The notes below the pieces were generated by a model. That model was given only the letters and a program-made list of their open reading frames with translations, ran no database searches and was not told the origin of the DNA. The translations under genes were made by a program, and so were the position numbers. From Triticum aestivum (taxonomy: Eukaryota; Streptophyta; Magnoliopsida; Poales; Poaceae): 64,000 bases of DNA. This document shows positions 33,777 through 45,729 of the stretch, one piece after another; the first letter of the stretch is position 1, and every line of letters starts with the position of its first letter. The stretch spans positions 22,176,579 to 22,240,578 of the forward strand of contig NC_057811.1 in assembly GCF_018294505.1 (NCBI RefSeq), read 5' to 3'.

Positions 33777-34270
33777 AACTTGTTCGAAGTTGTATATGGT
33801 CATCCATCCTAATTGTGTATGGAAACTTGTTCGAAGTTGTATATGGTCACCCGAGATTGAATATATATTATATATTCCTCTTGAATTCTTCTTGTTTGAA
33901 ATTTCATATGCATGTATATAGTAGCGTAGAATATGTGTACTGAAACTTCATCAAAATTAAAATAAAACACAAAATAAAATATAAAAGAAATAAAACACTA
34001 CAAATTAAAAAGAAACCAGGTTTAGGGGGGCTAAAACCCTAAACCTGCGGAGGAGGCCTTTAGTCCCGGTTAGCCACGAGAACCGGGACTAAAGGTCCTC
34101 CACCCCGACGGACTCCTGGCGCCCACGTGGACGGGCCTTTAGTCGCGGTTCGTAAGAGGCGCGACTAAAGGGGGGGGGGCCTTTAGTCGCGCATATTTAG
34201 TCCCGGTTGCACAGCCGGAATTAATGGCCTTTGCGAACCGGGACTAAAGGCCTATTCTCTACCAGTGATG

Positions 34271-36720
34271 CCTGCTGTTGACACAATATCTCCAGCGCCC
34301 TTGCTCCCAATTACGGCCTCTTTGTGTACAATAAAAGCAAGAACATAGCAATAGGACTGCTTGGCTGCTATTGCTCCACTTGACTTTATAGATTGCTTCC
34401 TCCGATGAATTTTTAATTACCTAAACTAAAGCAACTAACAAGGCAACTATGAGTAGTTAATGAGTATCATTTCCAGTTTGATGATGATTGATGTCATGCT
34501 TGAGATTTAACGGCTTGTGCCTTTTAGGAAATCTTACACCGAAATGTCGCCAGTTATTGTCATGCTTCTTTGGTAAATGTGTAAAAAAAATTAATATTAT
34601 CATGATAATAATCAATTTTAACTTAATTCTTGGGCTCGTCCATTTTTGCTGAAAATTGTCTGCTGTATTGCTATTTGTGGCTTTTGTGCTTACATTCCGA
34701 TTCACTTTGTTTTTCACTAACATATATGTCAGGCCTGAAACATTTATGATATGTAGCGTCCACTGGAAGCGAGTATATATACATTTTTTTTCTAGGGAAT
34801 CACATGATGTTAAAATTTGTGAAGAAGAACAAGGAGGCTTTGGTAAGTAGTGTACCACTGCCTTAGGACATACATGTTAACAAAACACTTTGGAACGTGG
34901 TTGTCACAGGTTGAGATTTTTGTTGTCGTGTTGGGACAATCCAGGTCTTATTTATTTTTTGTGACTGATCATGATCTTATGGTTTGAGCCTGGAGCGACA
35001 TGATTGTTCTTTGAGAATGACGATCTGCAACTCATTTTATGAAAGCATGTGTACTCGGATATTGTTCTAGGCTCAGTGGAAGGAGCAGAGCTTTAGATAT
35101 CCAGCCAAGTTTAAGATGAGAGCCCAAGCGTAATAACCAGAGCATACCCCAGCCTCCCCAAAAAAAAGGGCTTCGGCATACTCACATAGCTATCTTATTG
35201 ATTCATCAAACAAAAGGGCAAGTCTAAGACCGTTCTGTCACAGGCTTACTTTATTACGTAGACACAAAAAGGGCAAGCAAAACTTATGGAGTTTTACACG
35301 GCAGGAGGTTCATACAAATAGTTCTTTCACTCCATGCATGTTGCATACAATAATAAAAAAATGTTGTCTTTTGCAAATCATGAATAGGATGGTGGTGGAT
35401 TCTATTGACGTTTAGAAAGAACTCATCAACAAGGGTCACGAGGAGATGTTGTTTGAAGGGGCCGAAAATCCATCGAGTTTTATACAACAAAATGATGTGC
35501 AAAATAGCCACGACATCGAGTTTCGCAAAGAAATGACATTCATGGTCTTGTTTTTTTACTAAAATAAAATAAGAGATATTCTTCAAAAATACTTTTTATA
35601 GCACCAATTTTATCTCTTTTGCTCAAAATACCATATATCTTATTTCTTCTCGTGGCTGCCGCACTCGGATAAGGTGGTGGCACTACAGTGAGTAGCAAGT
35701 CGTGTCGTCGTAACGTTCGCCCTCGACGTGACGATGTGTATTGCTTGCCACCAGAAATCAGCTTGGGATGGCCTCATCATGGAGATCAATGGTGCGACAG
35801 CGCGACCACGCTTGGTGCATCTCGGCTGGGGTAGATCACCGGGCCCAATGATGAGGGCGTCGTCCCTCCTCCTCGCCATGGCAAACTGTTGTGCCTGAGG
35901 TTGTCCAACCCATATACGAATGGTTTAGCTATGTGGCTGGCACTAACACAAGGCTGTGAGCCCTTCTGCACCTCCTGGCCGGATTCGGCTGCCCAGGATG
36001 CCAGACTGGCGGGCACGCTGGCTCGTTGCCGAGGCAGTGACGCAAGAGGTTGTCGGGGAGAGGAGGTGGAAGACGCTGTGATGGGGAGAGGGGCGGGCGC
36101 GCGACACCGTGGAAGGGAGGGGAGGTGGTGGGGAAAGAAGGGGGTGGACTTCGCCATTGCGTGGAGGGGAGGTGCCAGGGAGAGATGGCGGCGATGATGT
36201 TCGTGGCGGGGAGATGAGATGCGGCGACACCTGGTAGCTGGCTAGCTATGGAGAGAGCAGGAAGCGGTTGTGCAGTGAGTGAGTGAGAGAAGTGACTGCC
36301 TTTTTTCCTTCGAGAAAAGGAGAAAGGGGCAGCTCCTATGTGGTGACATAAATGTCACATAACCTAACAAGTAGAAAATATCCAACCAAGGCATACATAG
36401 GTAGCCTATAATTTATAGCTCACTAAAGCCAGGATGTAACTCACATTGTACCATGCAAATGAAGTTGAAACAACATTCCTCACACTATATGATAATATCT
36501 TAGACGCATGAAGTAGATCTTAGTATGTAAGAGATAATTATTTGGACCATTGCTCTCTATCTACACATCATTTAATTAGATATTTTATCAACTTACATCG
36601 TAAGTGAAGTGGATTTCAATTACTTCTCCATTGTTATGGGCTATAATTTCTATACATGCTTTGTCATGCATTATATCTATGCCCTCCGGAACTATATATG
36701 CAACCAGCAAACATATATCA
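34271..36720. other. Intergenic and possible Helitron body, no gene recognised
   Basis: 34271-35600 is AT-rich with short frames. 35640-36240 is GC-rich and might be a captured gene fragment, but no family was recognised. 36300-36720 is AT-rich and leads to a Helitron-type 3' end. The Helitron 5' end (TC after an A) was not located. Confidence 0.4.
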
Positions 36721-36724
36721 ATGG

Positions 36725-36753
36725 CCCGTGGCAACGCACGGGCATTTTACTAG
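36725..36753 (+). mobile_element. Helitron 3' terminus
   Basis: A GC-rich hairpin, CCCGTGGCAACGCACGGG (36725-36742), is followed eight bases later by CTAG (36750-36753) and then a T. That is the canonical Helitron 3' end (hairpin, short spacer, CTRR, insertion next to T). The element body lies to the left. Its 5' end and any RepHel gene were not found, so it is probably non-autonomous. Confidence 0.75.
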
Positions 36754-37480
36754 TTTATATAGGAAACTGGAAGGAGGAAGGAGGCGGGCGGCAAAATTGA
36801 CAAATTTGAGCTATGAACGAAATCAAATCACAGAATAAATTGCCCGTGAAACTATTTCACGCTGTTGACCTTTTTGTGTGACGCCCGACACGAAGGCGTC
36901 ACACTACACTGTGCAACACCTCACAGATAGGCGCTACACGCCTGGCCAGCATCGCACCCGTGTGATCCGAAAATTACTAAGTCAGTGTGCAGCGCCTGAG
37001 AGCTAGGCGCCACACTATACAGTGTAGCGCCTAGCTTCTAGGCGTTGCACTAATGGTTGCTTCATTTTGTAAGGCAACCACTAGTGCATCGCCTGAGAGC
37101 TAGGCGCCACACTATATAGTGCAGCGCCTAGCTCTTAGGCTCTGCACAATGACTTATCAATTTTTAGGCAGTCTGGGGTGCAACGCTGGCCAGGCGTGTA
37201 ACGCCTATCTGTGAGGCGTTGCACAGTGTAGTGTGGCGTCTTCGTGTCGGGCGTCATACAAAAAGGTCAGCCGCGTGAAATAATTTCACGGGCAGTTCAT
37301 TCTATGATTTGATTTCGTCCACAGGTCAAATTTGTCAAATTTACCGAGGCGGGCTGTGGTTGGTGGGGAGGCTGGTGCCTTGGATCGATGCCGTGGAGCG
37401 GTTTCAGCCGTCGGCTGATGTTTGAGGTGGACGGCCCGGATGCGCTTTGGCGCGGATCGGTGACCTGGCCGAAACGTGCA
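36754..37480 (-). promoter_or_regulatory. Orphan H2B promoter 1, split by a MITE, no gene attached
   Basis: After removing 36790-37354, the sequence matches the promoter of H2B copy 3. A TATA box CCTATATAA (36756-36764 reversed) is followed by the GGAAGGAGGAAGGAG block, a CCAAT-like box (CTGTGGTTGG, ATTGG changed to GTTGG), the CGATGCC block and octamer CGCGGATC at 37451-37458. The hexamer half reads AGGTCA, as in copy 3. The coding region expected below the TATA box is missing; a Helitron end abuts it instead. Confidence 0.85.
36790..37345. mobile_element. Mutator-like foldback MITE, 556 bp, 9-bp TSD
   Basis: The left end GGCAAAATTGACAAATTTGA and the reverse complement of the right end GGTAAATTTGACAAATTTGA form terminal repeats. 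Inverted arms extend about 160 bp (including GACGCCCGACACGAAG and GCCTGGCCAGC). The interior holds two further hairpins, 36986-37050 and 37084-37147, built from GCGCCTGAGAGCTAGGCGCC. The perfect 9-bp duplication GAGGCGGGC (36781-36789 and 37346-37354) points to the Mutator superfamily. No coding capacity. Confidence 0.92.
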
Positions 37481-38045
37481 CGGCATGGGAGGTACATGAC
37501 TCTGGCCGGCGGATGGTGAACGATCGTGGCCATGCATATACCAGCACACATCGTAGAATGGACATTAAACTGTTGTAAAACTATGGTCGATGTGCGGGAG
37601 CAAATGGACAAACATCCTTTTTTGTCCACTTTCAAATTATTTTTATTCAAATTTGAACCGTGTTTGCGTGGAAAGGGACACGCGCGAACGGGCAGGACGC
37701 GTGCCCTTATCCTCCCCTGGCCCGCCCGTCGGGGACACAGACGTCCCTTTTTCTCTTCCCCTCCCTCCCCCGTCATTGCCACTGCCCATTTTCCCCGGCC
37801 GCCTCTCTGTCCAACCCGGCCGCCCAAAAGCACAACAACCGGATTTGTGCTTCTCTCGCATCGGCGTCCGACGGCCAACTAGTAGATCTGTGATGGGAGG
37901 ATCTGGCGCATCCGGCCGCCGGCGCCTGCGCCTTGCCATGGATTGGTCGGGTATTGAACCACACAACCCAGGCAAACGCCTCCGCGCCGCATGCAGGTAT
38001 TGACTCTAGCCGCTCGGATCTGTCCCGTCGATGGTTCACCTGCAA
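37481..38045. other. Region between the two orphan promoters, no gene recognised
   Basis: 37600-38040 is GC-rich with short open frames such as the one at 37892-38003. None matches a known family. The composition resembles the ends of grass Harbinger elements, but matching terminal repeats were not found. Confidence 0.4.
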
Positions 38046-38320
38046 AGAAGGTGGGCTGTGATTGGTGGAGGTGCGGATGCCGCGGATCGATGCCTTTTGG
38101 GTAGTCTCAGCCGTTCGTCGCTGTGTTGGGATGGGCGGACCGGATGCGCTTTGGCGCGGATCGGTGACGTGGCGGAAACGCTCTCGGGCGGGTCGGTCGG
38201 TGATTTTCTGCTGGAGGGAACGGGTTCGACCGACAGGCAGAGCACGAAGACGACCCTCAGCTTCTCGCCAGTTTACGTTGGCCGCGTGCCCGTCGCCGCC
38301 GCAGCGGCCGTTGCATCAAA
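38046..38320 (-). promoter_or_regulatory. Orphan H2B promoter 2, truncated, no gene attached
   Basis: Nearly all of this segment aligns with 16917-17146 upstream of H2B copy 1: CCAAT box in GGGCTGTGATTGGTGGAG, octamer CGCGGATC near 38079, and a perfect type I element (CCACGTCACCGATCCGCG, 38155-38172 reversed). The match starts at AAGGTGGGCTG, between the CCAAT and TATA positions, so TATA box and gene are absent. It ends at GTTGCATCAAA, where a Copia LTR begins. A 30-base GC-rich insertion occurs near 38276-38310. Confidence 0.9.
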
Positions 38321-38321
38321 T

Positions 38322-41300
38322 TGTGATGAGTAAATAGGCAGTTTTTCGATTAAATTAATCCATGAATAAATCATGAGCATGACATGGACAGCATTGATAA
38401 CACACTGATTACGATCTAAAAAAGCATGTACTACGCACATAGTAGAAACATCTACGCATATTGCTAGTACTGCTACAACAGAAAGAAACACGAGAGGGAT
38501 AAACGATGTATACCCTCCAATCAGCCACGCGGCGGCGGTGGCGGTGGCAGCAGCCGCGGCATCCTCAGCGGCCTTCTTGTCGGCCTCGGCCTTCTCAGCG
38601 GCGGCACGGTCGGCGTCGGTCGACATGGTGATGACGAAGGTGATGCGGACGTAGATGAACAGAAGCGAGCAGTCGCGTAGTCGCTACCCAAAAACCTAAT
38701 CGCCCCTCTCCCGTACAGGATCCGGAGAGGCGGGGTTTCGGAGGCCTGCTCTCCCGTCAACCGTGTACGCGGTGAACGAGACGGAGTCGCCGGCGGCAGC
38801 AGCAGCAGAGGAACAACGTGGGCGTGGAGGCGGAGATGGAGATGCGTTCTGTTTTCGCGGCGGCTAGGGTTGGCAGTGCCCCACATATATATGTGCGGCC
38901 GCGCGTGGAGAGACGTGGGCTGAACCCACGTCCAAGTCGATAGCCCATGATCCGACGTCTCAGATCGTGGCCCTACCCGTCAAAGACTCTCCGTTCCTGA
39001 CCGGCAAAAAGAAGCGCATAGGAGTGAGCTCGGCTCGGCTCAATCCCGCAACCCGCGGCGCGGCGCGTCGTGACGAGGCGAGCGGAGGAGGAGGAGTGCG
39101 CGAGGGCTTCTTTTCTTCCCAAGCTCCAATAGCATGAGGGAGAGAATCCCTTATAAACCGCTCCAACTCTCCTTCCACTTCCGGGGTGGGACTAAACTTC
39201 CCACCACCTTGTCATGCCACCTACATGGGCCCTTAGAGATTAAATCTGAAATTGTCATATGGGCTCTAGGCCCATCTCATATTTCAACAATCCCCCACCA
39301 GATCTCAGGGGCCCACTTGTCCTTTGTTCCAAACGCTGTTTTGATATACCAGCATCTCAGTGAAGACCGATTAAGGTTGAGCTCCACCTAGACCAAGTAG
39401 TTACACTCCTTCACAACTGAACAATGGACTATGCCTTGAATTGTCAGTTTGGCGTCAAGAAGTTTCACCACAAGTCTCACTGATACGAGGCTGCCGAAGG
39501 CCGACCCCTCGGGTGGAGCATATTAGTCACACTCCTGGCCTGTTCATGAGCTTGCTAGAGATCACCCCAATCTCATAGACTGTGACCAGCAGTCGGGCTC
39601 ATATAGGTGTGTTCCTCCAAAGATCGCTCTGTAGGATAGCATCTTGCTTATACATATAAGCCTTGGAACACATTAAGACAGTAGTCATCCTTCCATACAG
39701 TTTCCGAGAGTATTGCATCTCCAACGGAGTGGGTTAGTAAAGTTACTCTCCTCAGTTCACCGCTGGCTTGTTTTCCTAGGTCCTACTTCACGGGATCTCC
39801 GATCACATAGGTTGGGTTACTACCATGGCAACTCATGTGGGTCTCATACCCATCTTCCTTGATGCGCTATCTATCACAACACGTGATAACCCTTTAGTGA
39901 AGGGATCTGCCAGATTCTTAGCTGTTTGGATATAATCCAACGCTATCACTCCGGAGTTTCTCAATTTTCTGACAGCTTTCAATCTCATTCTTATGTGTTT
40001 GTTGGACTTCATGTTGTCCTTTGAACTCTTCACTTTGACAATAACTGTTTGATTGACGCAGTTCATAAGGATGGCCGGAACCGGCTTCTCAACCACTGGC
40101 AAGTCCATCAACAGATCTCGAAGCCATTCTGCTTCGCCACCCGATGTGTCTAATGCTGTTAATTCTGCTTCCATTGTCGATCTTGTTAAGATCGTTTGCT
40201 TGCAAGACTTCCAGGAAACAGCACCACCTCCAAGAGTAAACATATACCCAGTTGTGGCCTTCATCTCATCAGCATCAGAGATCCAATTCGCATCACTATA
40301 CCCTTCAAGTACCAACGGGTATCCGGTATAGTGAAGTCCATAGTTCATAGTACCTTTCAGATAACGCATAACTCTCTCAAGAGCACGCCAATGTACATCA
40401 CCCGGTTTGGAAACAAATCGGCTCAGTTTGCTAATAGCAAATGCGATGTCAGGCCTCGTTGCGCTCGCTAGATACTGGAGTGAACCAACAATCTGAGAGT
40501 ATCTCAATTGATCTATAGCTGTGCCTTTAGACTTTCGAATCAGCACACTAGAATCATATGGTGTTTGAGATGGTTTGCAGTCCGAATATCCAAAGCGACT
40601 TAACACCTTCTCGACATAATGGGATTGCAGAAGTGTAATCCCACCCTCATCATCTCTCAATAGCTTGATGTTCAAGATAACATCAGCCACTCCAAGGTCC
40701 TTCATCTCAAAGTTCTGAGATAGGAAAGTCTTAACCTCCTCGATCAACTTGAGATTAGTCCCAAATATCAGTATGTCATCAACATACAAACACAGTATAA
40801 CTCCTTCGCCCCACCATAGCGATAGTATACACATTTGTCGGCCTCATTAACAACAAAGCCAACAGATGTCAACGTTTCATTAAACTTGTCATGCCATTGC
40901 TTAGGCGCTTGTCTCAGGCCATACAAAGATTTCACCAACTTACACACCTTTCCTTCCCGACCATCTATCACAAAGCCATCAGGCTGTTGCATATAGATTT
41001 CCTCCTTTAGCTCTCCGTTCAGGAAAGCCGTCTTAACATCCATCTGATGAATGAGAAGACCATGCGAGGCCGCCAACGAGAGTAATACTCGAATGGTGGT
41101 CAGTCTGGCCACAGGTGAATAAGTGTCGAACAAATCTTCTTCTTCTTTCTGGGCGTAGCCCTTGGCCACAAGCCTAGCCTTGTACTTTTCTATCATACCG
41201 TCGGGCCTAAGCTTCTTCTTGAACACCTACTTGCATCCCAATGGTTTGCAACCATAAGGACGTTCAGTAAGCTCCCAAGTCCCGTTAGCTATGATGGAAT

Positions 41301-41478
41301 CCATCTCGCTACGGACCGCATCCTTCCAGTAGTCAGCTTCTGGAGATGCATACGCTTCTGAAATAGAAGTGGGATTATCCCCCACGAGGTATATGAAGAA
41401 ATCATCACCAAAGGTCTTTAGAGTCCTTTGTCTCTTGCCCCTACCAAGGGTTTCCTCATGAATGAGAGGACAAGCGAG
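38322..41478 (-). mobile_element. Copia retrotransposon, 5'-truncated (3' LTR plus pol)
   Basis: A 968-bp 3' LTR (38322-39289) reads TGTTGAAATATGAG to CTCATCACA on the minus strand. It is directly preceded by a polypurine tract TGGTGGGGGAT (39290-39300). Above it lie a broken reverse transcriptase and RNase H. The 5' half is missing, cut off near 41478 where a plus-strand gypsy fragment starts. The left flank is the H2B orphan promoter 2. Confidence 0.85.
39833..41478 (-). pseudogene. Copia pol remnant: reverse transcriptase and RNase H
   Basis: Blocks in order on the minus strand: [31 protein letters not shown], the catalytic-Asp region [33 protein letters not shown], the YVDD box at 40775-40786, the SLQYLASATRPDIAFAISKL region, and an RNase H part with SDANWISD and STMEAELTAL. 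A stop replaces an expected tryptophan at 41224-41226 and a frameshift lies near 40800. Gag, protease and integrase are absent. It is an inactive fragment. Confidence 0.92.
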
Positions 41479-41482
41479 GTCT

Positions 41483-43017
41483 AAGCTTGGGGGAGTTGAT
41501 ACGTCCATTTTGCATCATGCTTTTATATCGATATTTATTGCAATATGGGTTGTTATTACACGTTATGTCACAATACTTATGCCTATTCTCTCTTATTTTA
41601 CAAGGTTTACATAAGGAGGGAGAATGCCGACAGCTGGAATTCTGGGCTGGAAAAGGAGCAAATATTAGAGACCTATTATGCACAACTCCAAAAGTCCTGA
41701 AACTCCACGAAAGTTGTTTTTGGAAATAAAAAAAATATTGAGCGGAAGAAGTACGTCAGAGGGGGCCCCACCTGGCCACGAGGGTGGGGGGCGCGCCCTA
41801 CCCCCTTGGGCACGCCCCCTGCCTCGTGGGCCCCCTGTTGGCTCTCCGGTGGCCATCTTCTGCTATATGAAGTCTTTCGTCGAGTAAAAAATCATAAGCA
41901 ACCTTTCGGGACGAGACTCCGCCGCCACGAGGCGGAACCTTGGTGGAACCAATCTAGGGCTCCAGCAGAGCTGTTCTGCCAGGGACACTTCCCTCCGGGA
42001 GGGGGAAATCATCGCCATCGTCATCACCAACGCTCGTCTCATCAGGAGAGGGCAATCTCCATCAACATCTTCACCAGCACCATCTCCTCTCAAAACCCTA
42101 GTTCATCTCTTGTATCCAATTCTTGTCTCCAAGTCCGGGATTGGTACTAGTAGGTTGCTAGTAGTGTTGATTACTCCTTGTATTTGATGCTAGTTGGTTT
42201 ATTTGGTGGAAGATCATATGTTCAGATCCTATATGCATATTAATACCACTCTGATTATGAACATGAATATGCTTTGTGAGTAGTTACGTTTGTTCCTGAG
42301 GACATGGGAGAAGTCTTGCTATTAGTAGCCATGTGAATTTGGTATTCGTTCGATATTTTGATGAGATGTATGTTGTCTATCCTCTAGTGGGGTTATGTGA
42401 ACGTCGACTACATAACACTTCACCATTATTTGGGCCTAGAGGAAGGCATTGGGAAGTAATAAGTAGATGATGGGTTGCTAGAGTGACATAAGCTTAAACC
42501 CTAGTTTATGCGTTGCTTCGTAAGGGGCTGATTTGGATCCATATGTTTCATGCTATGGTTAGGTTTACCTTAATACTTTTGTTGTAGTTGCGGATGCTTG
42601 CAATAGAGGTTAATCATAAGTGGGATGCTTGTTCAAGTAAGAACAGCACCCAAGCACCGGTCCACCCACATATCAAATTATCAAAGTACCGAACGCGAAT
42701 CATATGAACGTGATGAAAACTAGCTTGACGATAATTCCCATGTGTCCTCGGGAGCATTTTCCTTTATATAAGAGTTTGTCTAGGCTTGTCCTTTGCTAAA
42801 AAAGGATTGGGCCACCTTGCTGCACTTTATTTACTTTTGTTACTTGTTGCTCGTTACAAATTATCCTATCACAAAACTATCTGTTACCACTTATTTCAGT
42901 ACTTGCAGAGAGTACCTTGCTGAAAACCGCTTATCATTTCCTTCTGCTCCTCGTTGGGATCGACACTCTTACTTATTGAAAGGACTATGATAGATCCCCT
43001 ATACTTGTGGGTCATCA
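41483..43017 (+). mobile_element. Gypsy-type 3' LTR with adjoining polypurine tract
   Basis: The LTR (41498-43017, TGATACGTCC to GGGTCATCA) is a common Triticeae gypsy type; the family name is left open. It is preceded by AAGCTTGGGGGAGT, a polypurine tract, so this is the 3' end of a plus-strand element rather than a solo LTR. The flanking five bases (GGAGT and CCATG) do not match. The open frame starting at 42793 is not a gene. Confidence 0.75.
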
Positions 43018-45729
43018 CCATGCAACGGATGCACTAGAGCTATAAGTATATGAAAGCTCAACAAAAGAAACTAAGTGGGTGTGCATCCAACTCGCTTGCT
43101 CACGAAGACCTAGGGCATTTTAAGGAAGCCCATCATTGGAATATACAAGCCAAGTTCTATAATGAAAATTTCCCACTAGTATATGAAAGTGATATCATAG
43201 GATATTCTCTACCATGAAGATCATGGTTCTACTTTGAAGCACAAGTGTGGTAAAAAGATAGTAGCATTGTCCCTTCTCTCTTTTTTCTCTTTTTTTTATT
43301 TGGGCCTTTTCTCTTCTTTTTTATGGCCTCTTTTTTTTAGTCCGGAGTCTCATCCCGACTTATGGGGGAATCATAGTCTCCATCATCCTTTCCTCACTTG
43401 GTACAATGCTCTAATAATGATGATCATCACACTTTTATTTTCTTTACAACTCAAGAATTACAACTCAATACTTAGAACAAAATATGACTCTATGTGGATG
43501 CCTCCGGCGGTGTACCGAGATATGCAATGAATCAAGAGTGACATGTATGAAAGAATTATGAACGGTGGCTTTGCCACAAATACGATGTCAACTACATGAT
43601 CATGCAAAGCAATATGACAATGATGAAGCGTGCCATAGTAAACGGAACGGTGGTAAGTTGCATGGCAATATATCTCGGAATGGCTATGGAAATGCCATGA
43701 TAGGTAGGTATGGTGGCCATTTTGAGGAAGGCATATGGTGGGTGTATGATACCGGCGAAAAGTGCGCGGTATTAGAGAGGCTAGCAATGGTGGAAGGAAG
43801 AGAGTGCGTATAATCCATGGACTCAACATTAGTCATAAAGAACTCATATACTTGTTGCAAAAATCTACAAGTTATCAAAGCAAAGTATTACGCGCATGCT
43901 CCTAGGGGGATAGATTGGTAGGAAAAGACCATCGCTCGTCCCCGACCGCCACTCATAAGGAAGACAATCAATAAATAAATCATGCTCCGACTTCATCACA
44001 TAACGGTTCGCCATACATGCATGCTACGGGAATCACAAACTTTAACACAAGTATTTCTCAGATTCACAACTACTCAACTAGCATGACTCTAATATCACCA
44101 TCTTCATATCTCAAAACAATTATCAAGCATCAAACTTCTCATAGTATTCAACACACTCATAAGATTTTTTTTTACTAATCTTGGATGCCTATCATAATTA
44201 AAGCAAATTACCATGCTGTTTTGTAGGACTCTCAAAATAATATAAGTGAAGCATGAGAGAACAATAGTTTCTATAAAACAAATCCACCACCGTGCTCTAA
44301 AATATATAAGTGAAGCACTAGAGCAAAAACTATATAGCTCAAAAGATATAAGTGAAGCACATAGAGTATTCTAATAAATTCCGAATCATGTGTGTCTCTC
44401 TCAAAAGGTGTGTACAGCAAGGATGATTATGGTAAACTAAAAAGCAAAGACTCAAATCATACAAGACGCTCCAAGCAAAACACATATCATGTGGTGAATA
44501 AAAATATAGCTCCAAGTAAAGTTACCGATGGACGAAGACGAAAGAGGGGATGCCTTCCGGGGCATCCCCAATCTTTGGCTTTTTTGTGTCCTTAGATTAT
44601 CTTGGGGTGCCATGGGCTTCCCCAAGCTTAGGCTCTTGCCACTCCTTGTTCCATAATCCATCAAATCTTTTACCCAAACTTGAAAACTTCACAACACAAA
44701 ACTTAACAGAAAATCTCGTGAGCTCCGTTAGCGAAAGAAAACAAAACACCACTTCAAGGTACTGTATTGAACTCATTCTGTATTTGTATTGGTGTTAAAC
44801 CTACTGTATTCCAACTTCTCTATGGTTTATAAACTCTTTTACTAGCCATAGATTCATCAAAATAAGCAAACAACACACGAAAAACAGAATCTGTCAAAAA
44901 CAGAACAGTCTGTAGTAATCTGTAACTAACACAAACTTATGGAACTCAAAAAATTCCACCAAAATAGGACGACCTAGATAATTTGTTTATTGATCTACTG
45001 CAATTGGAATCATTATTTTATCACATTCTGGTGATTTTTAACAATTGTTTTCGTGAACAGAAAGTTTCTGGAATTTTCAGCAAGATCAAATAACTATCAT
45101 CCAAGAAGATCCTATAGGTTAAACTTGGCACAAACACTAATTAAAACATAAAAACAAATCTAACCAGAGGATAGATCAAATATTTATTCCTAAACAGAAG
45201 CAAAAAAGCAAAAAACTAAAATAAAATTGGGTTGACTCCCAACAAGCGCTATCGTTTAACGCCCCTAGTTAGGCATAAAAGCAAGGATAGATCTAGGTAT
45301 TGTCATCTTTGGTAGGCAATCCATAAGTGGCTCTCATAATAGATTCATAAGGTAATTTTATTTTCTTTCTAGGGAAGTGTTCCATGCCTTTCCATAACGG
45401 AAATTGGAATCTAATATTCCCTTCCTTCATATCAATAATTGCACCAATCGTTCTAAGGAAAGGTCTACCAAGAATAATAGGACATGAAGGATTGCAATCT
45501 ATATCAAGAACGATGAAATCTACGGGCACATAGTTCCTATTTGCAACAATAAGAACATCATTAATTCTTCCCATAGGTTTTTTAATAGTGGAATCTGCAA
45601 GGTGCAAGTTCAAAGAACAATCATCAAATTCACGGAATCCTAGCAAATCACAAAGTTTTTGGGATCGTGGAAACGCTAGCACCCAAATCACACAAAGCAT
45701 AGCATTCATGATCTTTAATTTTAATTTTA

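Larger units (their letters stand above)
23789..34267 (+). mobile_element. CACTA (En/Spm) transposon, complete ends, TSD ATG
   Basis: The left end starts CACTAGTAGAAAAAGAGGC and the right end finishes with the inverse of CACTGGTAGAGAATAGGCC. Both are flanked by the 3-bp duplication ATG (23786-23788 and 34268-34270). Subterminal regions (23840-24040 and 34050-34250) carry many direct and inverted copies of CTTTAGTCSCGGTT, the usual binding repeats of CACTA elements. At 10,479 bp it carries two genes in the same direction: a TNP2-type transposase and a second gene with a Ulp1-like peptidase. Each gene has a disabling change, so it is probably not autonomous now, but its ends are intact. Confidence 0.95.

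Noticed and set aside
38273..38626. Ala/Glu-rich minus-strand frame starting MSTDADRAAAEKAEAD
   Set aside because: It lies inside the Copia 3' LTR (38322-39289) and runs through the LTR end into the orphan promoter. No independent gene support.
41498..43017. Solo LTR interpretation of the plus-strand gypsy LTR
   Set aside because: A polypurine tract directly precedes it and the five-base flanks do not match, so it is the 3' end of a truncated element rather than a solo LTR.
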